Origin: Planomonospora sp. ID82291
GTDB lineage: Bacteria; Actinomycetota; Actinomycetes; Streptosporangiales; Streptosporangiaceae
Direction of reading: 5' to 3'
DNA length: 64,000 bases
Assembly: GCF_015711645.1 (NCBI RefSeq)
Contig: NZ_JABTEX010000001.1
Coordinates: 1,364,001-1,428,000, forward strand
Shown here: positions 11,524 to 18,617 of the stretch, one piece after another
How the letters are laid out: each line of letters starts with the position of its first letter
Position numbering within the stretch: the stretch's first letter is position 1
Translations under genes and position numbers: made by a program
Notes under the pieces: generated by a model
The model's input: only the letters and a program-made list of their open reading frames with translations
Database searches by the model: none
What the model was told of the DNA's origin: nothing

Positions 11524-12474
11524 TCACACCTTCTGGATCAGGCGGATCTCGCCCACCGGGCGGCCGCCGCCGTACAGGACTCCGGTGGCGAGGTCGGCGA
11601 GCTCGGGGGCGTCGAGGCCGAGGGCGCGCAGGGCCGCGACGGTGACCGGCACCCGGGCGCGCTGGCCGCCGTCCTCGATCTTGACCGTGCCGGCGCGGCC
11701 GTCGGCGAAGGCGAAGGCGTCGAAGGCCTCGGCCCCGGCCTTGACCAGCAACCCGGGGACCGCCCGCATCAGCCGGGCCTCGGGGCGGGTCGTGCCGGAC
11801 GTCCACTCGGGGTGGGCGCGGAAGGCGTCGGCGACGCGCCGCTCGGGGCTGCCGGGCCCGGCCAGCACGAGGGCGCGGAAGGCGCGGGCCACGCCGGTCA
11901 TCGAGACGAAGAAGAGCGGGGCGCCGCAGCCGTCCACGCCGGTGGCGGCGACCTTCTCGCAGGTCAGCTCCTCCACCGTGGCGCGGATCGCCCGCTGCAG
12001 CGGGTGCGCGGGGTCGAGGTAGGTCTCCAGCGGCCAGTCGTTGGCCGCGCAGGTGGCGAGCATCGCCGCGTGCTTGCCGGAGCAGTTCATGTAGATCCGG
12101 GCCCTGCCGCCGCCCGAGCGCAGCACCTCCTCCCGGGAGGCCGCGTCCCCGGGCAGGTCCTCCGGGCAGCGCAGCGCGTCCTCGTCCAGCCCGGCCCCGG
12201 CGAGGATCCGGCGGGCGCCGTCCACGTGGAACGCCTCCCCGTCGTGGCTCGCGCAGGCCAGCGCGAGCAGCTCCCCCTCCAGGGCGAGCCCGCTGCGCAC
12301 CATGCCGAGCGCCTGGAAGGGCTTCATCGACGAGCGCGGCGAGACCAGCGCGTCCACCGCCCCGTGCACCCGCACCGCGGACCCGTCCGCCGCGACGGCC
12401 AGCATCCGGGCCCGGTGCGCGGACTCCACGAACCCCGAACGGACCACCTCGACGACCAACGACCCTGTAGACAC
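11524..12474 (-). CDS. L-asparaginase II-type protein
   Basis: This 316-residue cytoplasmic protein matches the asparaginase family of PF06089, typical of actinobacteria and rhizobia and distinct from the classical bacterial L-asparaginases. Conserved features include SPRSSMKPFQA, the ASHDGE segment, MNCSGKHAAML and VDGCGAPLF. It would hydrolyse asparagine to aspartate and ammonia. The GTG start at 12474 is preferred because AAGGGG lies 6 nt upstream. It diverges from dtd with 68 bp between starts. The 180-bp gap downstream is AT-rich near 11355-11390, with no gene supported. Confidence 0.85.
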   Translation of the reverse strand: MSTGSLVVEVVRSGFVESAHRARMLAVAADGSAVRVHGAVDALVSPRSSMKPFQALGMVRSGLALEGELLALACASHDGEAFHVDGARRILAGAGLDEDALRCPEDLPGDAASREEVLRSGGGRARIYMNCSGKHAAMLATCAANDWPLETYLDPAHPLQRAIRATVEELTCEKVAATGVDGCGAPLFFVSMTGVARAFRALVLAGPGSPERRVADAFRAHPEWTSGTTRPEARLMRAVPGLLVKAGAEAFDAFAFADGRAGTVKIEDGGQRARVPVTVAALRALGLDAPELADLATGVLYGGGRPVGEIRLIQKV

Positions 12475-12542
12475 CTTTGTCCCCTTTCGTGCAGAGCCCG
12501 CGCAGAGTCTAGAGAGCACCCGGAGCGCGGGATGATGGGGGC

Positions 12543-12968
12543 ATGCGTGCGGTGGTGCAGCGGGTGGGTTCCGCGTCGGTGACGGTGGACGGTGCGGTGG
12601 TCGGGGCGATCGACGAGCCGGGGCTGCTCGTGCTGGTCGGGGTGACGCACACCGACACCCCCGCCGAGGCGGCCAAGCTGGCCGCCAAGCTCTGGGGGCT
12701 GCGGATCCTGGACGGCGAGAAGTCCTGCTCCGACGTCGGCGCGCCCCTGCTCGTGGTCAGCCAGTTCACCCTGTACGGCGACGCCCGCAAGGGACGCCGC
12801 CCCACCTGGCAGGCCGCGGCCCCCGGACCGGTCGCCGAGCCCCTGGTCGAGGCCGTCTGCGCGGAGCTGCGCGCGCTGGGAGCGCGCGTGGGGACGGGCG
12901 TCTTCGGCGCCGACATGAAGGTCGCGCTGACCAACGACGGCCCCGTCACGCTGATCCTGGAGATCTGA
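12543..12968 (+). CDS. dtd: D-aminoacyl-tRNA deacylase
   Basis: The 141-residue protein carries both DTD signatures, SQFTLYGD and TNDGPVT, and has the normal family length. The enzyme removes D-amino acids (and Gly from tRNA-Ala) mischarged onto tRNA and acts as a homodimer with an active site at the interface. It converges on ygfZ. Confidence 0.96.
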   Translation: MRAVVQRVGSASVTVDGAVVGAIDEPGLLVLVGVTHTDTPAEAAKLAAKLWGLRILDGEKSCSDVGAPLLVVSQFTLYGDARKGRRPTWQAAAPGPVAEPLVEAVCAELRALGARVGTGVFGADMKVALTNDGPVTLILEI

Positions 12969-13032
12969 GCCCCGAGGCCCGGCGCACCCGGAGACCGGGG
13001 CCCGCGGCGGCCCTCGGCCTTCCGTCAGCGGG

Positions 13033-14016
13033 TCAGCGGATGCGGCGGCGCAGGGCCGGGTCGATCTGCACGTTGCGCCCGGCGTCCGGCGGCACGACGA
13101 CCTCCTGGGCCGCCGCGACCCCGTCGGCCTCCAGCGGCGCGTCCACCGGCACGGTCCGCTTGACCAGGGCCAGCGCGATCGGGCCGAGCTCGTGGTGGCG
13201 GGCGGAGCCGCCGACGAACCCGACCTCGGCCCCTCCCTCGGTCACCGGGGCGCCGCGCCGGGGCAGCCGGTCGGCGCTCCCGTCCAGGTGCAGGAAGACC
13301 AGCCGGCGCGGCGGGTGGCCGAGGTTGTGCACCCGCGCCACGGTCTCCTGGCCCTTGTAGCACCCCTTGTTCAGGTGCAGGGCCGTACCGATCCAGCCGA
13401 CCTCGTGCGGGATCGTCTTGTGGTCGGTCTCGAAGCCGAGCCGGGGGCGGTGGGCCTCGATCCGCAGCGCCTCGTGGGCCCACAGGCCGGCGAGCCGCAG
13501 GCCGAGGTGCCCGGGGAGCAGGTCGCGCGGGAGCAGCACGTCCCCGCCGGCGACGATCGCCCCGGCGGGCAGGGTGAGGCGGTCGGGATCGGCCACCGAG
13601 ACCACCGCGTAGCCGTCCGTCACGTCGGCGACCTCGACCCGGAGCATGAACCGCATCTTGTCGAGGAAGGCGACCAGGCCGGCCGCGGTGCCCGGCTCCA
13701 CGTGCGCCCAGACGGCCTCGCCGTCGTCGACGAGGGCCAGGTGGTGCTCGACCCGGCCCTGGGCGTCCAGCAGCAGCGTCTCGGTCGCCCGGCCGGGCCG
13801 CAGGTCGTCGAGCTTCTGGGAGCTCAGGTTGTTGAGCCAGCTCAGGCGGTCGGGCCCGGAGATCCTGACGATCTCCCGGTTGCTCCGGTCGACCATCGCC
13901 TCACCGGCGAGGAAGGCGCGCTGCTCGGCGAACAGGTCGCCGTAGTGTCCGGCGACGCCGTCGTCAGGGGCGTCGGCGGCGACCGCGCCGGGGGTGTCCA
14001 GCAGAGGGCTTCGCAT
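13033..14016 (-). CDS. ygfZ: Folate-binding YgfZ/GcvT-like protein
   Basis: This 327-residue protein has the GcvT-like fold and the YgfZ hallmark KGCYKGQETVAR with its conserved Cys. YgfZ/IBA57 proteins use folate to support iron-sulfur enzyme maturation or repair. It sits between dtd and a Fur-family regulator, a neighbourhood also found in Streptomyces. The ATG at 14016 gives the standard length. No pathway-specific partner is visible. Confidence 0.9.
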   Translation of the reverse strand: MRSPLLDTPGAVAADAPDDGVAGHYGDLFAEQRAFLAGEAMVDRSNREIVRISGPDRLSWLNNLSSQKLDDLRPGRATETLLLDAQGRVEHHLALVDDGEAVWAHVEPGTAAGLVAFLDKMRFMLRVEVADVTDGYAVVSVADPDRLTLPAGAIVAGGDVLLPRDLLPGHLGLRLAGLWAHEALRIEAHRPRLGFETDHKTIPHEVGWIGTALHLNKGCYKGQETVARVHNLGHPPRRLVFLHLDGSADRLPRRGAPVTEGGAEVGFVGGSARHHELGPIALALVKRTVPVDAPLEADGVAAAQEVVVPPDAGRNVQIDPALRRRIR

Positions 14017-14061
14017 GCCCCAAGCCTACGAGCCCGCGGCGGCGCCCGGAGACCGTCCGTC

Positions 14062-14475
14062 TCAGCGGCACTTGCGGCAGCGGCCGAAGACCGTCAGGTG
14101 GTGCACGTCGGTGGCGAAGCCCAGCTCGGCGTCGAGCCCGTCCACCAGGGCCCGCACCAGCTCCGGGCTGACCTCGCTGAGTTCGCCGCAGCCGCGGCAG
14201 ACCAGGTGCACGTGGTCGGCGTCGGCGGCCAGGTGGTAGGTGGGCGCGCCGTGCCCGAGGTGGTTGTGGGCGACCATGCCGAGTTCCTCGAGCAGTTCGA
14301 GGGTCCGGTAGACGGTCGAGATGTTCACCCCGCGGGCGGTCTCGCGCACCCGGGTGCAGATCTCCTCCGGGGTGGCGTGCTCCAGCGATTCGACCGCCTC
14401 GAGCACCAGCTGCCGTTGCGGGGTGACCCGATAACCGCGCGCCCGCAGTTCCTCATGCCACGACGTCTCGGCCAT
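14062..14475 (-). CDS. nur: Fur-family regulator, probably Nur-like
   Basis: This 137-residue repressor has the Fur winged helix (RGYRVTPQRQLVLEAV, NISTVYRTLELLEELG) and the metal region HGAPTYH...ADHVHLVCRGCG, ending in a second Cys pair (CRKC). The sequence and its place beside ygfZ resemble the Streptomyces coelicolor nickel-responsive Nur rather than its Zur, CatR or FurA; this rests on memory, not a search. A TAGAAT box ends 6 nt before the ATG and no Shine-Dalgarno is present, so the mRNA is probably leaderless. The DNA target is not identified in the window. Confidence 0.75.
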   Translation of the reverse strand: MAETSWHEELRARGYRVTPQRQLVLEAVESLEHATPEEICTRVRETARGVNISTVYRTLELLEELGMVAHNHLGHGAPTYHLAADADHVHLVCRGCGELSEVSPELVRALVDGLDAELGFATDVHHLTVFGRCRKCR

Positions 14476-14644
14476 GGCGAGATTCTATGCCCGTGTCCCG
14501 GCCCGGCTCCCGCACTCTCCGGCGGGGCGCGTTCCCGCACTCTCCGCCCGCCGGGGCCGCGGCCCCGCGCCTCCGCTGCGTCCGGCGTCCCGACAGCGGC
14601 TTCCAAGGCTGCGACCAGCGGAAACCCGCTTGGCGAATATTTAC

Positions 14645-14674
14645 TTGCCTACCCCCGAAGCGGTCGCATAGCGT
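14645..14674 (+). promoter_or_regulatory. Promoter of the sORF-bearing RNA
   Basis: TTGCCT (14645-14650) and TAGCGT (14669-14674) are spaced by 18 bp, a fair vegetative promoter. It predicts a start near 14681, just ahead of a very strong Shine-Dalgarno sequence. Nothing else on the plus strand nearby needs a promoter. Confidence 0.55.
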
Positions 14675-14706
14675 ACGAATCACGCAGAAGGGAGGTGGTC
14701 CAAACA

Positions 14707-14748
14707 ATGGTTGATCATACTTGGGCTAGCGAGGTGGCTGTCCGCTAG
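14707..14748 (+). CDS. 13-residue peptide (sORF)
   Basis: The ORF encodes MVDHTWASEVAVR. GGGAGGTGGTCC, almost fully complementary to the 16S rRNA tail, ends 5 nt before the ATG. Such a ribosome-binding site is unusually strong for this genome and argues for real translation. There is no run of one amino acid as in classical biosynthetic attenuators. Confidence 0.5.
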   Translation: MVDHTWASEVAVR

Positions 14749-14813
14749 GACGCCGCGACTCCGGACTCTGTCCGGACGTCTCGCGACGTTCGGCGAATCC
14801 ACGACAATCACCG

Positions 14814-14907
14814 GAACCCCGGGCTGCCGGAGGGCGGGCATATCCCGTCTTTGGTCCATCCGGCCCTCACGCCAGAGCGGAGGAGCGAGCCCGGGGTTCT
14901 CTTTTTT
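14814..14907 (+). terminator. Intrinsic terminator with T-tract
   Basis: GAACCCCGGGCT (14814-14825) pairs perfectly with AGCCCGGGGTTC (14888-14899) and is followed by TC and six T. A canonical U-tract terminator is rare elsewhere in this window. Confidence 0.65.
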
Positions 14908-14959
14908 ACCTCTTCCGGGGACCTCCCGACTTTTGCCTTTGCGGGGATCTCCCGGCGTC

Positions 14960-15274
14960 TCAGTGCTCGCCGCGGGCGGGCACGCCGAGGGCGGCGCAGG
15001 CCTCCCGGTAGAGGCGCACGACCTCGCGGCGGACCTCGGCCCGCTCGGTCAGCGTCCTCCCCCACGGGACGCGCACGGTGACCTCGCGGCCGTCGGCGAC
15101 CGCGGTGAACTCGATCGCCTCGGCGTCCACGTCCGACGTCGTCGCGGCCGTCGCCTCGGGCCGGCCGCCGAGACTCCTGACGATCAGCAGCGCGTCGTCG
15201 GCGTGGTCGTCGTTCATGTGGCGCCTGATCGCCTCGACCACGTCAGGGGTGAAGGGGGTGCTCATGCCCGGCAT
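14960..15274 (-). CDS. DUF2470 domain protein
   Basis: This 104-residue protein is a stand-alone DUF2470 domain (AIRRHMNDDHADDALLIV, VRVPWGRTLTERAEVR). The same domain forms the C-terminus of heme-utilisation and pyridoxamine-oxidase-like proteins, where it can bind heme or flavin partners. Here it is single. A GAGGG box lies about 8 nt before the ATG at 15274; the ATG at 15265 is an alternative. Together with the next gene it could form a small heme-related group. Confidence 0.8.
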   Translation of the reverse strand: MPGMSTPFTPDVVEAIRRHMNDDHADDALLIVRSLGGRPEATAATTSDVDAEAIEFTAVADGREVTVRVPWGRTLTERAEVRREVVRLYREACAALGVPARGEH

Positions 15275-15295
15275 CGTATGCGCCCTCGCCCGGTC

Positions 15296-15805
15296 TCAGT
15301 CGGCGTCGGGCACGAAGTCGCCCACCCGCTTGAGCTCGGCCGAGATGTGCGACTGGAGCCCTTGCCCCATGGCCGCCATGTCGTAGGCCCACATCAGGTT
15401 GCCGTTGACCAGGCCGTAGAGGCGGTGTCCGCCGGTGTACTCCTTCGCGGTGGCGGTGCGGGCCACCACGTCCGTGTGCAGCTCGATCTTGTGGAAGACC
15501 ACCTCGCCGACGTAGATCTCCACGATGCCGGTCGGGTGCGACAGGCAGACCTCCAGCTGGCGGTCCGGAAGCTGGCGCCAGAAACCGGTCTCGGTGCCCA
15601 GCGGGCGGACCTTGGCACCCGCCTGGTCCAGCAGCCAGGTGCGGCTGGTGTAGGTCAGGAACGGCTTGCCGTTGTGCCCGAAGACGATCTCCTGACCGAA
15701 GGTGAAGCTCTCGATCGTCGGGTATCCCCCCACCCCGGCGCCCTCCCACCGGCCCACGAGGAAGGCGATCGGCGCAAGGTCGGGATGCAGCTCAGGAACG
15801 TCCAT
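15296..15805 (-). CDS. Nitrobindin-like heme-binding beta-barrel protein
   Basis: This 169-residue protein has the nitrobindin (DUF1794/THAP4 C-terminal) signatures GRWEGAGVGGYPTI, FGQEIVFGHNGKPFL, SRTW and HPTGIVEIY. The C-terminal HISAEL supplies the expected proximal heme His. Characterised relatives bind ferric heme and react with nitric oxide or peroxynitrite. The ATG at 15805 is chosen because it gives the family length and a TACCCT box ends 8 nt upstream. It diverges from the DsrE gene with 68 bp between the starts. Confidence 0.85.
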   Translation of the reverse strand: MDVPELHPDLAPIAFLVGRWEGAGVGGYPTIESFTFGQEIVFGHNGKPFLTYTSRTWLLDQAGAKVRPLGTETGFWRQLPDRQLEVCLSHPTGIVEIYVGEVVFHKIELHTDVVARTATAKEYTGGHRLYGLVNGNLMWAYDMAAMGQGLQSHISAELKRVGDFVPDAD

Positions 15806-15873
15806 AGCCCTCAAGGGTAGGCCCGGCCGGACCTGGCTCGCGCCGGTGGACCGGGCCCGAATAGTCTTCGAAC

Positions 15874-16236
15874 ATGGCACGATCATTGGTGATCAAAGTG
15901 ACCGCGGGCGCGGACGCCCCGGAGCGCTGCAACCAGGCGTTCACGGTGGCCGCGGCGGCCCTGGCGAGCGGGGTCCCCGTCTCCCTCTGGCTGACGGGCG
16001 AGGCGTCGTGGTTCGCCCTGCCCGGCCGGGCCGAGGAGTTCACCCTGCCCCACGCGGCCCGGCTCGGCGACCTGCTCGACGCGGTGCTCGCCGGGGGCCG
16101 GGTGACGTTGTGCACGCAGTGCGCGGCCCGGCGGGACATCACGGTGGACGACGTGATCGAGGGGGTCCGCATCGCGGGCGCCCCCACCTTCGTCGAGGAG
16201 GCCCTCGGCGACGGCGTCCAGGCGCTCGTCTACTGA
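15874..16236 (+). CDS. DsrE/F-like small protein
   Basis: The 120-residue protein resembles the DsrE/DsrF fold: a beta strand (LVIKVTAG), a helix with ERCNQAFTVAAAALASG, and a Cys-containing loop (LCTQCAARR). DsrE proteins handle sulfur or persulfide intermediates, but many small relatives have no assigned role. A TAGTCT box ends 6 nt before the ATG, so translation is probably leaderless. Confidence 0.7.
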   Translation: MARSLVIKVTAGADAPERCNQAFTVAAAALASGVPVSLWLTGEASWFALPGRAEEFTLPHAARLGDLLDAVLAGGRVTLCTQCAARRDITVDDVIEGVRIAGAPTFVEEALGDGVQALVY

Positions 16237-16286
16237 CGCCTACCGGCGGGCCGGCGACCACCGCTCCGGGCCGCCGACAAGCCCCG

Positions 16287-16320
16287 CCTGCCCGGCCGAT
16301 CGACCGAGCGGGCGGGCAGG
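16287..16320. terminator. Hairpin between converging DsrE and gatD genes
   Basis: Two 12-nt arms (16287-16298 and 16309-16320) pair at 11 of 12 positions around a 10-nt loop in the convergent gap. Confidence 0.5.
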
Positions 16321-16365
16321 TGAGCGGGCGGCCCTGATCACGCCTGACCGCCCGTGACCGGAAGC

Positions 16366-17082
16366 TCAGGCGGGCCGGACCGCGGTGAGCCGCTCCTGGC
16401 GGAGCCGCTCGAACCAGGTGTCGTCGATCGGCGGGAGCTGCGCGCCGACCGCCCAGGTCAGCAGCAGGTCCGCCAGGCCCGGGTTGCGCGCCAGCGCCGG
16501 ACCGTGCAGGTAGGTGCCGACGATCTTCCCGGCGTAGCAGCCCTCGGTCCCGTCGCCGTTCCCGGTGCCGACCACCGTACGGGAGAGCGGGCGCACGCCC
16601 GGGCCGAGCCGGGTGACGCCCATGTGGTTCTCGAACCCGGTCAGGACCGGGATCCCGAGCGCCGGGTCGGCCTCCGCGACGAGCTCGCCGACCGCGCGGG
16701 CGGCGCCCCGGCCGCTGGCGATGTCGAGCAGCCCGATGCCGTCCACCGGCTGCCCCTCCTCACCGCCGAACGTGCTGCCCATGATCTGGTAGCCCGCGCA
16801 GACCGCCAGCAGGGCGGCGCCCCGGGCGACGGCCCGGTGCAGCCCGCCGTCGCGGCGCAGCCGCTCGGCCGCCAGGATCTGCGGCCGGTCCTCGCCGCCG
16901 CCGATCAGGTAGACGTCGCCCTGCTCGGGCACCGGATCGGCCGAGCGCACGTGGACGGTCTCGACCGCGATCCCGCGGCGCCGGGCTCGCTGCTCCAGGA
17001 CCAGGACGTTGCCCTGGTCCCCGTAGGTGCTGAGCAGGTCCGGATAGATCCAGACAAGACGCAGGACGCTGTCAGACGGCAC
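16366..17082 (-). CDS. gatD: Lipid II isoglutaminyl synthase, glutaminase subunit GatD
   Basis: This 238-residue class I glutamine amidotransferase has the nucleophile Cys in AVCAGYQIMG and the catalytic His in GTYLHGP. GatD supplies ammonia to MurT, which amidates D-Glu of the peptidoglycan stem to D-isoglutamine. Its start overlaps the end of murT by 11 bp, so the subunits are translationally coupled. The CobB/CobQ-like sequence could mislead, but the murT partner settles the role. Confidence 0.92.
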   Translation of the reverse strand: MPSDSVLRLVWIYPDLLSTYGDQGNVLVLEQRARRRGIAVETVHVRSADPVPEQGDVYLIGGGEDRPQILAAERLRRDGGLHRAVARGAALLAVCAGYQIMGSTFGGEEGQPVDGIGLLDIASGRGAARAVGELVAEADPALGIPVLTGFENHMGVTRLGPGVRPLSRTVVGTGNGDGTEGCYAGKIVGTYLHGPALARNPGLADLLLTWAVGAQLPPIDDTWFERLRQERLTAVRPA

Positions 17083-18424
17083 GACCGAACTCCGATCGGA
17101 TCTGCTGGAAGGCGGTGTAGTTGGCGATCACGTCGACCTTGCCCGGCGGCTGGACCGCGAGCGCGTGCCCGAAGGACTCCGTCAGCTGGAACGGCACCTC
17201 GGCCACGTCGAGCCGGAGGGCGAGGTCGAGCCGGCGCTCCCCGGTCACGTAGACCGGCCTGCCGCGCAGCACCCGGTAGTCGACGTCCCACAGCCAGGAG
17301 GTGTCGCGGCCGTCGGGGCCCTGGGCGTTCACCGAGAGGATCACCGGCAGCGCCGGGTCGAGCACGTCGAACGCCTCCAGCCAGCCCGCCGGGTTCTTCG
17401 CCAGCAGCAGCCGGGCCTGGCGGCCCTCGCGCTCCACCGTGGTGTAGCGGCCGGCCACCGAGGTGACCTCGGCCAGCCGGGGCAGCGCCCGCTGGACGGG
17501 GAGGCCGAACGCCTCCGCGGTGGCCAGCGCGACCACCGCGTTGGCCCGGTTGGCCCGGCCGGGCAGCCGGATGTCCAGCGGCCAGCGCTGCCCGCGAGGG
17601 TCGACCACCGTCTCGCCGTCGAGGAACCAGGTCGGGGCGGGCCGCCGGAAGGAGCACTCGCGGCACGCCCAGTCGTTCTCCGCCAGCCCGCCGCCCGGAG
17701 CAGCGGGGCTCGCCGGGGAGCCCGGGGCCGCGGGAACGCTCCCGTCCGCCTGCCGTACGGCGACGCCGGGCGCGTGGCCGCCGGGCGGGACGTAGTCCAT
17801 CCCGCCGCGGTCGAGCGGACCGCCGCACTCGGGGCAGCACCAGGAGTCCTCCTTCCACGGCTGCCCGACCGAGACCCAGGTCACCCGGGCGGCGGTGGAC
17901 GCGCCCCAGGCCACCAGCGGGTCGTCCGCGTTGGCGATCACGTGGGTGTTCCTGGCCACCAGCGCGCGGCGCCACTTCTGGGCCAGCAGCCAGATCTCGG
18001 CCGCCCGGTCCATCTGGTCGCGGCTGAGGTTCATCAGGACCACCACGCCCGCGCCGGTGGTCTCGATCACCTCGGGGAGGTACTTCTCGTCGACCTCCAG
18101 CACGCCGTACGGCGCGTCCTTCGCCGACGAGAGCGCGGACACGTGGCCGGCGGGCATGTTGGCGCCGAAGGCGTTGGTGGCGACGCCGCCGAGCTCCTGC
18201 AGAGCGGAGGTGATCAGCCGCGTCGTGGTGGTCTTGCCGTTGGTCGCGCTCACCAGGGCGAGCCTGCGGTCCTGGGCGAGCTTGCGCAGCAGGTCCGGCT
18301 CCAGGGCCAGGCCGACCCGGCCGCCGATCACCGATCCGTCGCCGCGTCCGGTCGCCCGGGACAGCGTCGCGGCCGTCCGGCCGAGAGCACTCGCGAGCTG
18401 CGCCCGCAGCGGAAGCTGAGTCAT
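17072..18424 (-). CDS. murT: Lipid II isoglutaminyl synthase, Mur ligase subunit MurT
   Basis: This 450-residue Mur ligase has the ATP loop SATNGKTTTTRL, an inserted Cys4 zinc element (CCPECGG and ACRECSF) and a C-terminal DUF1727 domain; this is the MurT layout. It activates the D-Glu carboxylate of lipid II with ATP for amidation by ammonia from GatD. The ATG at 18424 is chosen over an upstream frame because it begins the family N-terminus and a TAGGAT box ends 7 nt before it, consistent with a leaderless operon mRNA. Confidence 0.93.
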   Translation of the reverse strand: MTQLPLRAQLASALGRTAATLSRATGRGDGSVIGGRVGLALEPDLLRKLAQDRRLALVSATNGKTTTTRLITSALQELGGVATNAFGANMPAGHVSALSSAKDAPYGVLEVDEKYLPEVIETTGAGVVVLMNLSRDQMDRAAEIWLLAQKWRRALVARNTHVIANADDPLVAWGASTAARVTWVSVGQPWKEDSWCCPECGGPLDRGGMDYVPPGGHAPGVAVRQADGSVPAAPGSPASPAAPGGGLAENDWACRECSFRRPAPTWFLDGETVVDPRGQRWPLDIRLPGRANRANAVVALATAEAFGLPVQRALPRLAEVTSVAGRYTTVEREGRQARLLLAKNPAGWLEAFDVLDPALPVILSVNAQGPDGRDTSWLWDVDYRVLRGRPVYVTGERRLDLALRLDVAEVPFQLTESFGHALAVQPPGKVDVIANYTAFQQIRSEFGRAV

Positions 18425-18617
18425 GCCGCCGATCCTAGCCGGGGATGGGCGGGGCGACCGCCCGCGCGGCCGCCTGCACGAACACCGCAGAACGCCCGCG
18501 CACCCCCGCGGATCTCCATCGGATCTCCGCGGGAACCGCCCGACGCCCGACCCGTGGCGCCCGCCGTACGATCCCACCGCACGGCCCCGTCACGCGGCGC
18601 CCGTCACGCGGCGCCCG

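Larger units (their letters stand above)
14681..14907 (+). ncRNA. Candidate about 230-nt structured RNA with a 13-codon ORF
   Basis: A promoter, a short ORF with strong Shine-Dalgarno, a stable hairpin (TCCGGAC, 14760-14766, with GTCCGGA, 14770-14776) and an intrinsic terminator follow each other on the plus strand. The terminator pairs 14814-14825 with 14888-14899 and ends in a run of T (14902-14907). About 60 nt inside it can fold further. The next annotated gene is on the minus strand, so this is not an ordinary 5' leader of a downstream gene. It could be a dual-function small RNA, a leader-type regulator, or an mRNA for the 13-residue peptide. Not matched to any RNA family known to me. 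Confidence 0.5.

Noticed and set aside
12969-13000. Terminator between dtd and ygfZ
   Set aside because: Only a 6-bp GCCCCG/CGGGGC pairing with a 21-nt loop is seen, too weak to call.
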